From positions 1 to 64,000 of the forward strand of contig NZ_FMCW01000027.1 in NCBI RefSeq assembly GCF_900091595.1: a stretch of DNA of 64,000 nucleotides. Direction: 5' to 3'. Made by a program: the position numbers and the translations under genes. Origin of the DNA: Micromonospora haikouensis. Lineage in GTDB: Bacteria > Actinomycetota > Actinomycetes > Mycobacteriales > Micromonosporaceae. Shown here in pieces: positions 17,117 to 41,280 of this stretch (its first letter is position 1; the number at the start of each line of letters is the position of its first letter). The notes under the pieces are model-generated. The model was not told the origin of the DNA and did no database searches. It worked only from the letters and a program-made list of their open reading frames with translations.

Positions 17117-18381
17117 GCGACCGGGGCGGCCGCGCGGACCCCTACGGCCCGGGGCGCACCGGTCGCCTCACCGGCCCGCAACGCGGCGATCCGCTCGGCG
17201 GGAAAGCCGAGTTCCCGCAGCACCACCTCGGTGTGTTCGCCCAGCGCCGGTACCGGCCCCATGGGCAGCTCCACCCCGGCGATGGTGAACGGCGGCAACA
17301 GCCCACGGACGACACCCGCCGGTGTCTGCACCGGCCGCCACCGCCCCCGGTGCGCCAGCTGCGGGTGGCTCAGCAGGTCGGTGACGTCGCCCAGCCGGGC
17401 GTACGCGATGCCGGCCCCCTCCAGCGCCGCCTCGATCGACCGGCCGTCCCGGGTCGACGTGATCCCGGCGACGACCGCGTTGAGGCCGGCGCGGTTGCGC
17501 ACCCGCGCCTCGTTCGTGGCCCAGGCCGGGTCGGTGGCGAGGTGGGGCCGGCCCAGGACGTCGGTCGCGAAGCGCGCCCACTCCCGGTCGTTCTGGACGC
17601 CGATCATCACGTCGGGCCCGTCGGCGGTGGGGAACGCGTCGTACGGGGCGACCGAGGCGTGGGACAGGCCCATCCGGTCCGGCGCGTGCCCGGTGCCCTG
17701 GGCGAAATAGAGGTGGAAGCCCATCCACTCGCCCGTCGCCTCCAGCATCGAGACCTCTAGCTGCGCGCCGAGGCCCGTGCTCGCGCGCCGCAGCAGCGCC
17801 GCCAGCACCGACGACAGCGCGTACATCCCGGCGGCGATGTCGGAGGCAGGGATGCCGGTCTTGGCGGGACGGTCCGGCCAGCCGGTGACGGAGACGAGGG
17901 CGGCCTCGCACTGCACGAGCATGTCGTAGGCGCGCCGGTTCCCGTACGGGCCGTCGCCGCCGTAGCCCGACATGTCGACGGTCACCAGGCGGGGGTGGCG
18001 GGCACGCAGGTCGGCCGCCCCGAAGCCCAGCCGCCCGGCCGCGCCGGGAGCGAGATTCTGCACGAAGACGTCGGCGCCGGCCACGAGCGCGGCCAGCGCC
18101 TCCCGCCCGCCGGGGGTCTTCAGGTCCAGCGCCACCGACTGCTTGCCCCGGTTGAGCCAGACGAAGTGGCTGGACAGGCCCTTGATGCTGGCGTCGTAGC
18201 CGCGCGCGAAGTCCCCGCCCTGCGGGCGCTCGACCTTGACCACCCGCGCCCCCAGGTCGGCGAGGTGGCGGGTGGCCAGCGGAGCAGCGACGGCCTGCTC
18301 CAGCGCCACGACCGTGACGCCGGCCAGCGGCAGGGGCGCCGGTTCGCCGGCTCCGGGAACGGTCGGCTGCTGCGGGTCCAT
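17113..18381 (-). CDS. CaiB/BaiF-family (class III) CoA transferase
   Basis: 422 residues of a family III CoA transferase. The N-terminal block ADLGARVVKVERPQGGDFAR and the aspartate in GIPASDIAAG, the expected acyl-anhydride residue, are present. These enzymes move CoA between carboxylic acids; the glutarate/succinyl-CoA type is often encoded beside glutaryl-CoA dehydrogenase, as is roughly the case here. First gene of a three-gene operon. A RifZ-like box lies 105 bp upstream of its start with a -10-like TACGGT, so the operon looks controlled with the PKS genes. Confidence 0.9.
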   Translation of the reverse strand: MDPQQPTVPGAGEPAPLPLAGVTVVALEQAVAAPLATRHLADLGARVVKVERPQGGDFARGYDASIKGLSSHFVWLNRGKQSVALDLKTPGGREALAALVAGADVFVQNLAPGAAGRLGFGAADLRARHPRLVTVDMSGYGGDGPYGNRRAYDMLVQCEAALVSVTGWPDRPAKTGIPASDIAAGMYALSSVLAALLRRASTGLGAQLEVSMLEATGEWMGFHLYFAQGTGHAPDRMGLSHASVAPYDAFPTADGPDVMIGVQNDREWARFATDVLGRPHLATDPAWATNEARVRNRAGLNAVVAGITSTRDGRSIEAALEGAGIAYARLGDVTDLLSHPQLAHRGRWRPVQTPAGVVRGLLPPFTIAGVELPMGPVPALGEHTEVVLRELGFPAERIAALRAGEATGAPRAVGVRAAAPVA

Positions 18382-18485
18382 CGTGGCTTCTCCGATCGGC
18401 CGGGCAACGGCCGGAACCCGCCCTGAGCAGGCAGGTCGCGGCGCGGACGTTGTCCAAACCGTACGTCCGCGCCGCCGAGGCGGGG

Positions 18486-18503
18486 CATCCCTCGACCTGA
18501 CAG
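18486..18503 (-). promoter_or_regulatory. RifZ-like box upstream of the CoA transferase operon
   Basis: Minus strand reads CTGTCAGGTCGAGGGATG. TACGGT follows 22 nt after the box. It lies in the 165-bp gap between the FMN reductase stop and the CoA transferase start. Confidence 0.65.
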
Positions 18504-18546
18504 TGCCGGCCGTGATCGGCAGCGGCCGGCTACCCCGGGGAGCCGG

Positions 18547-19170
18547 TCAGCGCGGCGCCGCGAACAGGGCCCGGACGGTGCCGGCGGCGTACCGCCCCGC
18601 GTCGTGCTCGACGGCGGCGGCCAGCGCGGTGAGCTGGGCGGCGGCGAGGCGGCGCAGGAACGGGTCGGCGAAGGTGGTGGTGACCGCGCCGGTCGCGTAG
18701 TCCTTGACGTCCTGGAGCCGGTCGCTGGCCTCGTTCACGATCAGGTACGGCCCGGCGACGACGTAGGCGTGGCACTCGTGCAGCACCCGGCTGAGGTCGG
18801 CCAGGCAGTTGCGGCCGAGGTTGCGGCCCGGGGTCGCCACCATGACGACCGCGCTCTTGCCGAGCAGTGCCGCGCTCGGCATCGGGCGGGACGCCCAGTC
18901 GATCGCGTTCTTGACCACGCCCGGGATCGAGCCGTTGTATTCCGGGGTGGCGATGACGAGGCCGTCCGCCTCCCGGATGGCCGTGCGCCAGCGGCGCACC
19001 GGCTCCGGCGCCTCCGCGACGTCGAGGTCCTGGTTGTACAGCGGGATGTCACCGAGCCCGTCGAAGATGTCGAACGTCATCCCGTCGGGGGCCACGCTCG
19101 GCAACGCGCGCAGCAGATGGGTGTTGAAGGATTCCTGGCGCAGCGATCCGGACAGCGCGAGAATACGCAA
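18547..19170 (-). CDS. NADPH-dependent FMN reductase family protein
   Basis: 207 residues with a flavodoxin-like fold: N-terminal RILALSGSLRQESFN (flavin phosphate loop) and TPEYNGSIPGVVKNAIDW are diagnostic of the NADPH-dependent FMN reductase (SsuE/quinone reductase) family. The start appears to be TTG 19170, preceded by GAGGAG at suitable spacing. It could supply reduced flavin to the luciferase-like oxidoreductase encoded at 46094-47158, or act on a quinone product. The upstream gap carries three spaced copies of an ATGG-type repeat, suggesting its own operator. Confidence 0.87.
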   Translation of the reverse strand: MRILALSGSLRQESFNTHLLRALPSVAPDGMTFDIFDGLGDIPLYNQDLDVAEAPEPVRRWRTAIREADGLVIATPEYNGSIPGVVKNAIDWASRPMPSAALLGKSAVVMVATPGRNLGRNCLADLSRVLHECHAYVVAGPYLIVNEASDRLQDVKDYATGAVTTTFADPFLRRLAAAQLTALAAAVEHDAGRYAAGTVRALFAAPR

Positions 19171-19232
19171 CGGGAGAGCTCCTCGGAGTCGAGTCGACGC
19201 CTGCCCTCGGCCATGCGGTTCCACCAGGACGA

Positions 19233-19286
19233 ATGGCACAAGCAGGAGGCGATGGAAACAAGTGCGAAACGATGGCACAAGCAGGA
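19233..19286. promoter_or_regulatory. Three-copy direct repeat upstream of the FMN reductase
   Basis: ATGGCACAAGCAGGA occurs exactly at 19233-19247 and 19272-19286, with a related ATGGAAACAAG at 19252-19262. Spacings of 19 and 20 bp put all three on one face of the helix. The array lies 63 bp upstream of the FMN reductase start in a low-GC gap, as expected for an operator bound by a dimeric repressor. Confidence 0.55.
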
Positions 19287-19352
19287 AAGGCCGCAACACT
19301 TTATCGCACCTTCGCGCCGCACTGCCACCTGACTGCTGCGGTGCGTGACCAC

Positions 19353-20381
19353 TCAGAACGTCGCGACGTCCACCAGGACCTTGCCGGCGGAACCCGCCTG
19401 CACCGCGTCGTGCGCGTCCCGGGTGCGCTCCAGCGGGAAGCGCAGCAGGGGCAGCCCCGAGGCGTCCCCGACATCGAGCGCACCCGCCCCGACGGCAGCC
19501 GCGACGTCCCCGACCGCGACGTCCTTGGCGGCCGGCGGCAGCGTCGTGCCGAGCACGAACTGGTAGCGCACGTTCCGGCCCATCAGGACGGCGGTGGGCA
19601 GGGTCACCTGGCCGCGCCCCTCGGTCGCGTAGACCGCGACCGTGCCACCGGTAGCGAGCACCTCCAGGTCCGTTTCGGCGTACGCCGAGGCCGCCACCTG
19701 CACGATCAGGTCGACGCCGGCGGCCGCGACCGCGCGTACGTCCGCCGCCGCCGTCGCCGCGCGGTAGTCCACGACGTGCTGCGCCCCGGCGGCCCGCACG
19801 CGCCTCTCCTGGTCGGGGCTGCTGGCCGTGGCGACGACCTCCGCCCCGCTCCACACCGCGAGCTGGATCGCCGCGTGGCCGAGCGTGCCGGTGCCACCCA
19901 CGACGAGCACCCGACGCCCGGCCAGCGCGCCGGGCCCGAGGCGGTCGGGGGCGTCCCGCCCGGCGAGCAGGCAGGCGTGCGCCGCCACCGCCGGCAGCCC
20001 GACGCTCGCGCCGATCTCGTACGACACGTCCGGCGGCAGCGGCACCGCCTGCCGCTGCGGCACCACGACGTACTCGGCGGCGGTGCCGCCGGGTCGACGC
20101 CAGGCCGCGTCCCACAGCCAGACGCGCTGCCCCGCCCGCGCGGGATCCACGCCGACGCCGACGGCGTCGATCACCCCGCTGCCGTCGTGGTGCGGGACGA
20201 CCACCGGATACAGCAGCTCGCCGCGGACGTGGCCGAACTGGCGGCACTTCCAGTCCGTCGCGTTGACGCCGGAGATCGTGACCCGCACCCGGACCTCGCC
20301 GGGGCCGGGCTCCGGCACCGGCAGTTCGGTCAGTTCGAGGACGTCGCTGCCACCCACCGACGTATAGATGATTGCCTTCAC
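19353..20381 (-). CDS. NADP-dependent quinone oxidoreductase/alcohol dehydrogenase (MDR family)
   Basis: 342 residues of the medium-chain dehydrogenase/reductase superfamily. It has a GroES-like N-terminus (GPGEVRVRVTISGVNATDWK), the nucleotide motif VLVVGGTGTLGHAA and a C-terminal GKVLVDV. No zinc-ligand set is evident, which suggests the quinone/enone reductase branch. GTG 20381 gives the typical MKAIIY-like start. It lies between the acyltransferase and FMN reductase genes on the same strand. Role in the pathway unknown: it could reduce an enone of the ansa chain or a naphthoquinone. Confidence 0.86.
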   Translation of the reverse strand: MKAIIYTSVGGSDVLELTELPVPEPGPGEVRVRVTISGVNATDWKCRQFGHVRGELLYPVVVPHHDGSGVIDAVGVGVDPARAGQRVWLWDAAWRRPGGTAAEYVVVPQRQAVPLPPDVSYEIGASVGLPAVAAHACLLAGRDAPDRLGPGALAGRRVLVVGGTGTLGHAAIQLAVWSGAEVVATASSPDQERRVRAAGAQHVVDYRAATAAADVRAVAAAGVDLIVQVAASAYAETDLEVLATGGTVAVYATEGRGQVTLPTAVLMGRNVRYQFVLGTTLPPAAKDVAVGDVAAAVGAGALDVGDASGLPLLRFPLERTRDAHDAVQAGSAGKVLVDVATF

Positions 20382-20434
20382 CCTCGTGACGCTAGGGAGC
20401 CCGCCCCGCGCCACACAACGGGCGCGGCGCGGGT

Positions 20435-20452
20435 CTACCAGAATCGGGGAGG
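20435..20452 (+). promoter_or_regulatory. RifZ-like box, reverse orientation, upstream of the MDR gene
   Basis: Plus strand reads CTACCAGAATCGGGGAGG. It sits 54 bp upstream of the minus-strand MDR start, in the gap after the acyltransferase stop, but is oriented opposite to the other boxes. A TAGCGT hexamer lies nearer the MDR start. Weaker than the other copies. Confidence 0.4.
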
Positions 20453-20460
20453 GGGCGCGG

Positions 20461-21744
20461 TCACCGGGCGGGGGCCGGCGCGCGGTCGGCCAGGTCGACC
20501 AACGCCGCGCGGACCGCGTCGTGGATGGCGGTCATCTGGCCGACGGTGAAGCATTGCGTGCTGTACGGCAGCTCGATGCTGAGCCGGCCGTAGACGGTCA
20601 TCGGGGAGGCGAGCACGGGCCCCTGCCCGAACTCCGGGTTCCACTTGCTGGAGACGGCGAACTTCCGCAGGTCGACGATCTCGGTCCCGGGCGGCGACGG
20701 CGGGCCGGTGATCCGGCCGACGTTGGACAGCATCAGGCTCGACGCCCACAGCGACGGGTGGGTCAGCAGCCGGTCGAGGGCCTGGAGTTCCAGGGCCGGC
20801 TCACCGCGTTCCACCGCCGCCCGCAGGCCGGCGCTCAGCTCGACGCCCAGGCGGACCAGGTCGGGGGCGGGCGGCACGTCGACGAGGGTCCGGTGCCAGG
20901 AGGCGGCCGGCACCATCTCCTCGTGGCTCATCGGCGGCACGACCCGGTCGCGCAGGTCCACGGCGTCGAAGCAGGCGAGGCGGTGCCCGTCCTGTTCCCG
21001 GGGGAGCTGGGCGCGCAGGGCGGCGAACAGCGCGGCGGCGACGAACCCGTTGAGCGGCACGCCCGCCCCCTTCACGGCGGCCAGCACCCGGGCCGTCTCG
21101 TCCCGGGTCAGCCACAGGCGGCAGGAGGTCATCGCGCCCTCCCGCGACCCGACGCCGTCGCGGGCCGCCAGGAAGGGCAGCAGGGCCACCGGCGCTCCCT
21201 GCGCCTGGTCCAGGCGACGCCGGACGTGGGCGTCCAGTTCCTCGTCGGTGCGCGGGGGCAGCAGGTCGTCGATGGGGACGGGCCAGTCCTGGCGCGGAAC
21301 GGCCGGCGGCTCGTACGCGCCCGCCGCGATGTCGGCGTAGTGCCGCCAGAGCCGGTAGCACAGCCCGGTCGCGCTACGCCCGTCGCAGACCGCGTGGTCG
21401 ACGCCCAGCACCACCGTGTCCTCGTCCGCCCCGGTCAACAGCACCGCCCGCGCCAGCGGGCCGCCGATCGGCAGCGGCGTGTTGTATTCGCGGTGGCGCG
21501 CGTCCGGGCCGTCCGGCCGCACGAGCAGGCGCGGCAGCTCCCCGGGGGCCAGGGGGGTGAGGAACCAGCGCCCGCCGTCGCGGGTGAGGCGGCTGCGCAG
21601 CGACGGCTGCTCGGCCAGCGCCGCGCCCCACGCGCGCTCCAGCAGCTCGGGGTCGACTCCCCCGCGCACCGTGCAGATGGTCAGGGCCTGGGTCCTGATC
21701 TCGCCGACGTACATCAACTCCGAGCGGGACAGTTCACGGCGCAT
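20461..21744 (-). CDS. PapA-type O-acyltransferase (Rif-Orf20-like)
   Basis: 427 residues of the condensation-like acyltransferase family. The catalytic motif is HAVCDG (His117, Asp121) in GVDHAVCDGRSATGL. Members transfer acyl groups from a CoA or carrier protein to a hydroxyl; Rif-Orf20 acetylates C25 of rifamycin. ATG 21744 lies inside the 3' end of the amide synthase gene (11-bp overlap), with ACAGGA upstream, so the two are coupled. In this cluster it probably esterifies a hydroxyl of the ansa chain; the acyl group is unknown, but the CoA transferase/carboxyltransferase operon or the NRPS branch could provide it. Confidence 0.85.
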   Translation of the reverse strand: MRRELSRSELMYVGEIRTQALTICTVRGGVDPELLERAWGAALAEQPSLRSRLTRDGGRWFLTPLAPGELPRLLVRPDGPDARHREYNTPLPIGGPLARAVLLTGADEDTVVLGVDHAVCDGRSATGLCYRLWRHYADIAAGAYEPPAVPRQDWPVPIDDLLPPRTDEELDAHVRRRLDQAQGAPVALLPFLAARDGVGSREGAMTSCRLWLTRDETARVLAAVKGAGVPLNGFVAAALFAALRAQLPREQDGHRLACFDAVDLRDRVVPPMSHEEMVPAASWHRTLVDVPPAPDLVRLGVELSAGLRAAVERGEPALELQALDRLLTHPSLWASSLMLSNVGRITGPPSPPGTEIVDLRKFAVSSKWNPEFGQGPVLASPMTVYGRLSIELPYSTQCFTVGQMTAIHDAVRAALVDLADRAPAPAR

Positions 21745-22567
21745 GTCGGTCCTGTTCTGTCGAGGGACGGGGACGGGGGCCGGCGAGGATGCCGTCGCGC
21801 ACGGCCGGCCACTGTTCGTCGGTGAGGGTGCGGGTCTTCTCGATGCCACCGCGCACGGTCACGTGACGCAGTCCCTTCAGGACGGTCTGCCCGTCGGCGG
21901 TGGCGCGGCTCCACAGGCCCGGCCCGGCCGGGTCGGGAGGAGCAGTCAGCACGGCGTTCGCCGCCGCCTCGAACGGCCGCCACTCCACCAGCTCCCGCGG
22001 CTTGGTGGTGAGCCGGTAGACCGTGCTCCAGCGCCCGAGCCGCGGCCGGCGCAGCAGGAGCAGGCCGTCGCCGTCGGCTTCGAGGCGGTAGCGGCAGCCG
22101 TACTGCGCCTGCTCGCCGGGCTCGTCGAGCCGCAACGGCTCGAGGAACGACGGCCCGGCGTACCCGACGTCGGCCAGCCAGTCGTCGCCGTCGGCCCGGA
22201 CGCACAGGAGCATGTGCTCGACGTCCACGCCGTACGCCTCGGCGCCCTCGACGGTGGTGCCGGCGAGCAGCCCGGCGTCGAAGCCGAGGTCGCGCAGCAG
22301 CCGCAGGAACAGCCGGTTCAACTGCACGCAGCCGCCACCGTTGCCCGCCACGACGACCGGCCCGAACGCGACGTCCTCGTCCAGGTCGACGACCTCGACC
22401 GTGACGCCGTCGCGGGTGGGCACCGCGAACGACCCGGTGCTGCTGAACGGCAGCGCCTCCAGGTGCCTCTTGTGCAGGGTGGCCAGGGTGCGCAGGCCCG
22501 GCGAGCCGCGTCTGATCAGCTCGGCGTCCAGGCCCAGGCAGCGCAGGTAGGTGTCGGCGTCGAACAC
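21734..22567 (-). CDS. Amide synthase, arylamine N-acetyltransferase family (RifF-like)
   Basis: 277 residues. The NAT catalytic triad is intact: Cys80 in GNGGGCVQLNR, His118 in VEHMLLCV and Asp133 in WLADVGY. RifF-type members take the finished polyketide from the last ACP and form the macrolactam with the aryl amine of the starter. It starts (GTG 22567) 31 bp after the stop of PKS gene 2, which ends on an ACP without a thioesterase, as in rifamycin and other ansamycin clusters. This gene is the strongest single indication that the product is an ansamycin. Confidence 0.93.
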   Translation of the reverse strand: MFDADTYLRCLGLDAELIRRGSPGLRTLATLHKRHLEALPFSSTGSFAVPTRDGVTVEVVDLDEDVAFGPVVVAGNGGGCVQLNRLFLRLLRDLGFDAGLLAGTTVEGAEAYGVDVEHMLLCVRADGDDWLADVGYAGPSFLEPLRLDEPGEQAQYGCRYRLEADGDGLLLLRRPRLGRWSTVYRLTTKPRELVEWRPFEAAANAVLTAPPDPAGPGLWSRATADGQTVLKGLRHVTVRGGIEKTRTLTDEQWPAVRDGILAGPRPRPSTEQDRHAP

Positions 22568-22598
22568 GGGCGGCCTTCCGGTCGGGTGGCGGCGCCGG

Positions 22599-37772
<15,174 letters not shown>

Positions 37773-37854
37773 GTTCGTCCTCCAGAGCTGCAAGGGTCCC
37801 GCCGGCGCGGCGTGTGCCTCGGGACCGACGCTAGGTACCGGGCCGCGGCGGCGG

Positions 37855-37872
37855 CATCCCTCAGGCTGATAG
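37855..37872 (-). promoter_or_regulatory. RifZ-like box upstream of PKS gene 2
   Basis: Minus strand reads CTATCAGCCTGAGGGATG; TAGCGT follows 21 nt later. It overlaps the last codons of the P450 at 37861-39132, so PKS gene 2 probably has its own promoter although it follows other genes on the same strand. Confidence 0.65.
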
Positions 37873-39132
37873 CGAGGTCGACAGCGGAAGCGACATCGGG
37901 CCGAAGAAGAGCAGCGAGGGACGCCACCGCACGACGCCGGCCAGCCGCAGCGCCGGCAGCCGGTGCAGGGCGGCGCAGAACTCCTCCAGCACGAGCCGCG
38001 CCAGCGCCGCGCCGAGGCAGTGGTGGATGCCCGCGCCGAGCGCGAGCGTGGCGATCTCGGGCCGGCCCACGTCGAACGCCTCCGCGTCGGCGAAGCGGGC
38101 CGGGTCGCGGTTGGCCGAGCTGAGCAGCACCACGACGACGGAGCCCTCCGGCACCGTCACGTCGTCGAACTCCACGGTGCGGGCCGCGTAGCGGCGGGCG
38201 ATGTGGTAGTTGCCGCCGTACCGCAGCACCTCGGTGGACGCGGCGGCGGCCGCCGCCGGGTCGCGGCGGACCCGGGCCAGTTGCCGCGGGTTGGTGGCGA
38301 ACGCGTACGCGGCGTTGCCGAGGGTGTCGCTGAGGGTGGTGACGCCGGAGCCGAAGATGGGCAGGATCGCCAGTCCCAGTTCCCGGTCGGTGAGCCCGTC
38401 CGGGTCGTCGGCGTGTTCGGCGGTGCAGGCGCTGATCAGGTCGTCGCGCGGGGCGACCCGCCGGGCGGCGGCCAGCTCGGAGAAGTAGCCCACCAGCTCC
38501 TCCGACGCCGTCGCGGAGCGACGCAGGACCGCCGCGAGCTGCGCCGGGTCGGTGCCCGGGGCGGGCGGGCCGGGGATGGCCTCCCGCAGCAGCTCCCACG
38601 TCCGGTCCTGATCCGTCACCGGCACCCCGAGCAGGCCGCCGAGCACCCGCAACGCCAGCGGCACCGCGACGGCCTGCTGGAAGTCGGCGGTGGCGGCCCC
38701 GGCCAGGTCGTCGAGCACCCGCGCCACCTCGTCGCGCACGGGATCCCGCAGGACCAGCAACTGCCGCGCGCTGAATCCCCGCGCCAGCAGCCGCCGCAGG
38801 CGGGTGTGCGCCGGCGGGTTCTGGAAGAACAGGGACGACATGAACTGCTCCTGCGCGGGGGACGGCCCACGCTGCGGCTGGTTGGCCCGCATCCACGCCA
38901 CGTCCACGACCGGGAACGTCCGGCTGTCGGTGAGCACCCGCTGGCAGTCGGCGAAGCGGGAGAGCAGCGTCACGCCGAGCGTGGCGCTGCGGTACACCGG
39001 GGCGAGGTCCCGCAGCCGCCGGTAGTACGCGAACGGGTCGTCCACGGTGCCCGGCGCGAGGACGAACCGCACCAGCTCCTCGGCCTCCGGCTCCCCCGGC
39101 GGCGCGTCGGCTACGAGCGGCGGGCGACCCAC
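37861..39132 (-). CDS. Cytochrome P450
   Basis: 423 residues. The heme loop LGAGIHHCLG contains Cys372, with leucine in place of the usual phenylalanine. ExxR appears in EVLRYGG, and the oxygen-binding helix reads FGSGVTT. It overlaps the methyltransferase gene by 22 bp, hence the same transcript. A tailoring oxidase of the ansa chain or the aryl core is likely; regiochemistry cannot be told. The gene ends 88 bp before PKS gene 2 starts. Confidence 0.92.
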   Translation of the reverse strand: MGRPPLVADAPPGEPEAEELVRFVLAPGTVDDPFAYYRRLRDLAPVYRSATLGVTLLSRFADCQRVLTDSRTFPVVDVAWMRANQPQRGPSPAQEQFMSSLFFQNPPAHTRLRRLLARGFSARQLLVLRDPVRDEVARVLDDLAGAATADFQQAVAVPLALRVLGGLLGVPVTDQDRTWELLREAIPGPPAPGTDPAQLAAVLRRSATASEELVGYFSELAAARRVAPRDDLISACTAEHADDPDGLTDRELGLAILPIFGSGVTTLSDTLGNAAYAFATNPRQLARVRRDPAAAAAASTEVLRYGGNYHIARRYAARTVEFDDVTVPEGSVVVVLLSSANRDPARFADAEAFDVGRPEIATLALGAGIHHCLGAALARLVLEEFCAALHRLPALRLAGVVRWRPSLLFFGPMSLPLSTSLSA

Positions 39133-39824
39133 AGCCCGTCCCTTACCGGCAGGATGACGCTGGTGAAGTCGGTGTCCTGGGCCAGCAGCTCGTTCATCAA
39201 CCGCACCCCGCGCGCCTCGATGGAGTCCGGGTCGCCCTCGTCGAGGACGTGGTTGCCGCAGAACGCGTTGTCGATGAAGAGCACGCCCTGCGGGGCGAGG
39301 TGGGACTTCGAGAGCTTGAGCAGCTCGGCGGCCTTCGAGGGGTCGTCGCCGAAGTAGCGGTGCTTCATCACGTCCTGGAAGATGACGTCGAACTCGCCCA
39401 GCTCGGGCAGCATGTCGAAGGCGTCGCCGACGAGCACGTCGACCCGGTCGGCGTAGCCGGCCCGGTCGATGAAGCGGGCCGCCCGCCCGGCCCGCACGGG
39501 GTCGATCTCGATGGTGGTGACCCGGCCGCCCGGCGCGAGGGCGCGGGCCAGCCAGATCGCCGAATAGCCGATGGCCGTGCCGATGTCGAGGATGCGGCGG
39601 GTCGACGCGCCGGGCAGCGACGCCAGCGTCTGCAGGAGCATGCCCTCCAGCCGTCCCACGACGGGGATCTGCTCCTCGCGGGCGACGTCCTCGATCTCCC
39701 GCAGGACCTCGTCGACGGCGGCCGGCAGGGCCGCCATCCGCACCAGCGAGGTGGCGTACAGCTCGCCGGCGTCCGTGCTGTCCTGGGGAACGATGGGGAG
39801 CGGTCCCCTCAGCGAACTGCTCAT
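39111..39824 (-). CDS. SAM-dependent O-methyltransferase (caffeoyl-CoA/catechol type)
   Basis: 237 residues. The SAM motif I is RILDIGTAIGYSA, followed by acidic motif II VTTIEIDP and VLVGDAFDML. The fold matches the small class I O-methyltransferases of the catechol/caffeoyl-CoA type, often acting on phenolic or polyketide hydroxyls. ATG 39824 overlaps the stop of the MbtH-like gene (ATGA). It may methylate a hydroxyl of the polyketide or of the aminoacyl branch. Not clearly the same subtype as the rifamycin C27 O-methyltransferase. Confidence 0.88.
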   Translation of the reverse strand: MSSSLRGPLPIVPQDSTDAGELYATSLVRMAALPAAVDEVLREIEDVAREEQIPVVGRLEGMLLQTLASLPGASTRRILDIGTAIGYSAIWLARALAPGGRVTTIEIDPVRAGRAARFIDRAGYADRVDVLVGDAFDMLPELGEFDVIFQDVMKHRYFGDDPSKAAELLKLSKSHLAPQGVLFIDNAFCGNHVLDEGDPDSIEARGVRLMNELLAQDTDFTSVILPVRDGLWVARRS

Positions 39825-40024
39825 CGAGGTGTACCTGATCCTTCCGGTCGCAGGTCGGTCCAGTGTTGTTCGACGTAGGCGAGGCATTCGGCGTGCGGTG
39901 CGGGGCCGGCGGCGACGGTCCAGCTCGTCGGCGGGACCGCGGACGAGGGCCACAGCGAGTACTGCCTCGCGTGGTTGCGCAGGACGAGGAAACTCGCGTC
40001 CTCGTCGTCGAACGCGTGCGGCAT
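39821..40024 (-). CDS. MbtH-like protein
   Basis: 67 residues, the usual size. It carries the family signature QYSLWP, then a conserved Trp, and AECLAYVEQHWTDLRP. MbtH-like proteins bind and activate the adenylation domains of NRPSs. ATG 40024 has AAGGAG at good spacing. It lies between the P450 and the methyltransferase in the operon led by the NRPS at 41277-45224, whose A domain is its natural partner. Confidence 0.93.
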   Translation of the reverse strand: MPHAFDDEDASFLVLRNHARQYSLWPSSAVPPTSWTVAAGPAPHAECLAYVEQHWTDLRPEGSGTPR

Positions 40025-40035
40025 GCGGGCTCCTT

Positions 40036-41280
40036 CTAGGCCAGGTCGACGCTCTCGGCGGTCAGCGCCAGCGGTAGCGAGCTCATCCCGTGCAGGATGC
40101 TCGAATAGATCCAGCTCTCCGGTCCGGTCTGCACGGCGTGCGACACCCGGCGGCGCAGCGAGGCGAGCATCTCCTCGATCTCGATGCGGGCCAGGTAGTG
40201 CCCGAGGCAGTAGTGGGTGCCGACGGCGAACGTGAGGTGCCGGTTCGGCGAACGGTCGAGCCGGAACCGGTCCGGATCGCCGAAGACCTCCTCGTCGAAG
40301 TTGGCCGAGGCGATCCACACGCTGACGATGTCGCCGGCGCGCAGCGTCTGGCCGTCGATCTCGACGTCGGCGGTGACGGCACGGCCGCCGTGCAGCGACG
40401 GCACCGTCCAGCGCAGCAGCTCCTCGCCCGCGACGGCCGGGTCCGCCTCGCCGTTCTTGAGCGCCCGCCACTGGTCGGGGTGCTCGATCAGGGCGAGCAT
40501 GCCGCCGGTGATGGCGTGCCGGCCGGTCTCGTCGCCGCCGATCATGAGGCCGTAGCAGTTGGCCATGACCTCCGCCTCGCTCAGCGGCTCGCCGTCGATA
40601 CGGCAGTTCGCCAGCAGCGTCACCACGTCGTTGGCGTCGCTGCCCCGCCGGGAGCGGGCCAGGTCGGAGAAGTAGAGCAGGATCTCGCTCTTGGCCGCCC
40701 AGCTGTCCTCGGGCCGCGCGTCCGCCTCGTCGGAGCTCCACGCCTGCGACGTGCGGTCCAGCAGGTACTGCCGGTCGGAGCGGGGCACGCCCAGCAGGTC
40801 GCAGATGGCGCCGAGGGGAATGTTGCCGGAGACGTCGCGGACGAAGTCGCACTCGCCCTTCTCGATGGCGGCGGTGAGCAGCTCGTCGACGGTCTGCCGC
40901 ACCCTCGCCCGGATGTCGTCGAGCATCCGCGGGGAGAACGCGCCCATCAGCAGGTTGCGGATGCGCGAGTGGGTGATGCCGTCGGTCACCGCCAGCATCG
41001 TCCCGGCCGCCGGGTCACCGCCGGCCAGCAACGTGTTGAGCGCGTTGCCGCGTTCGACGGTGAAGTGCTCCTTGTCCCGGTAGACGGCGTTGGCGTCCTC
41101 CCAGCGGGTGACGACCCAGAAGCCGGGCTGTGCGCCGCGCGCGGGCTGGTGGTAGAGCTCGCGTCGCCCGCGCAGGTGCCGCCACACCGCGCTGAGGTCG
41201 CGCTCGGCGTGCAGGCGGGGGTCGGCGAGGTCGATGTCGGCGAGGTCGTCCGGCGACACCACCGGGTGCGGGGTCATCAT
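40036..41280 (-). CDS. Cytochrome P450, probably acting on the aminoacyl-PCP
   Basis: 414 residues. The heme loop is FAVGTHYCLG with Cys358; the oxygen-binding motif is GGDET. Its start (ATGATG) overlaps the NRPS stop by four bases. In aminocoumarin and nikkomycin pathways a P450 beside an A-PCP protein (NovI with NovH, NikQ with NikP1) beta-hydroxylates the bound amino acid. The coupling with an A-PCP protein and an MbtH-like protein suggests the same role here; this is inferred from context, not from residues. Confidence 0.92.
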   Translation of the reverse strand: MMTPHPVVSPDDLADIDLADPRLHAERDLSAVWRHLRGRRELYHQPARGAQPGFWVVTRWEDANAVYRDKEHFTVERGNALNTLLAGGDPAAGTMLAVTDGITHSRIRNLLMGAFSPRMLDDIRARVRQTVDELLTAAIEKGECDFVRDVSGNIPLGAICDLLGVPRSDRQYLLDRTSQAWSSDEADARPEDSWAAKSEILLYFSDLARSRRGSDANDVVTLLANCRIDGEPLSEAEVMANCYGLMIGGDETGRHAITGGMLALIEHPDQWRALKNGEADPAVAGEELLRWTVPSLHGGRAVTADVEIDGQTLRAGDIVSVWIASANFDEEVFGDPDRFRLDRSPNRHLTFAVGTHYCLGHYLARIEIEEMLASLRRRVSHAVQTGPESWIYSSILHGMSSLPLALTAESVDLA

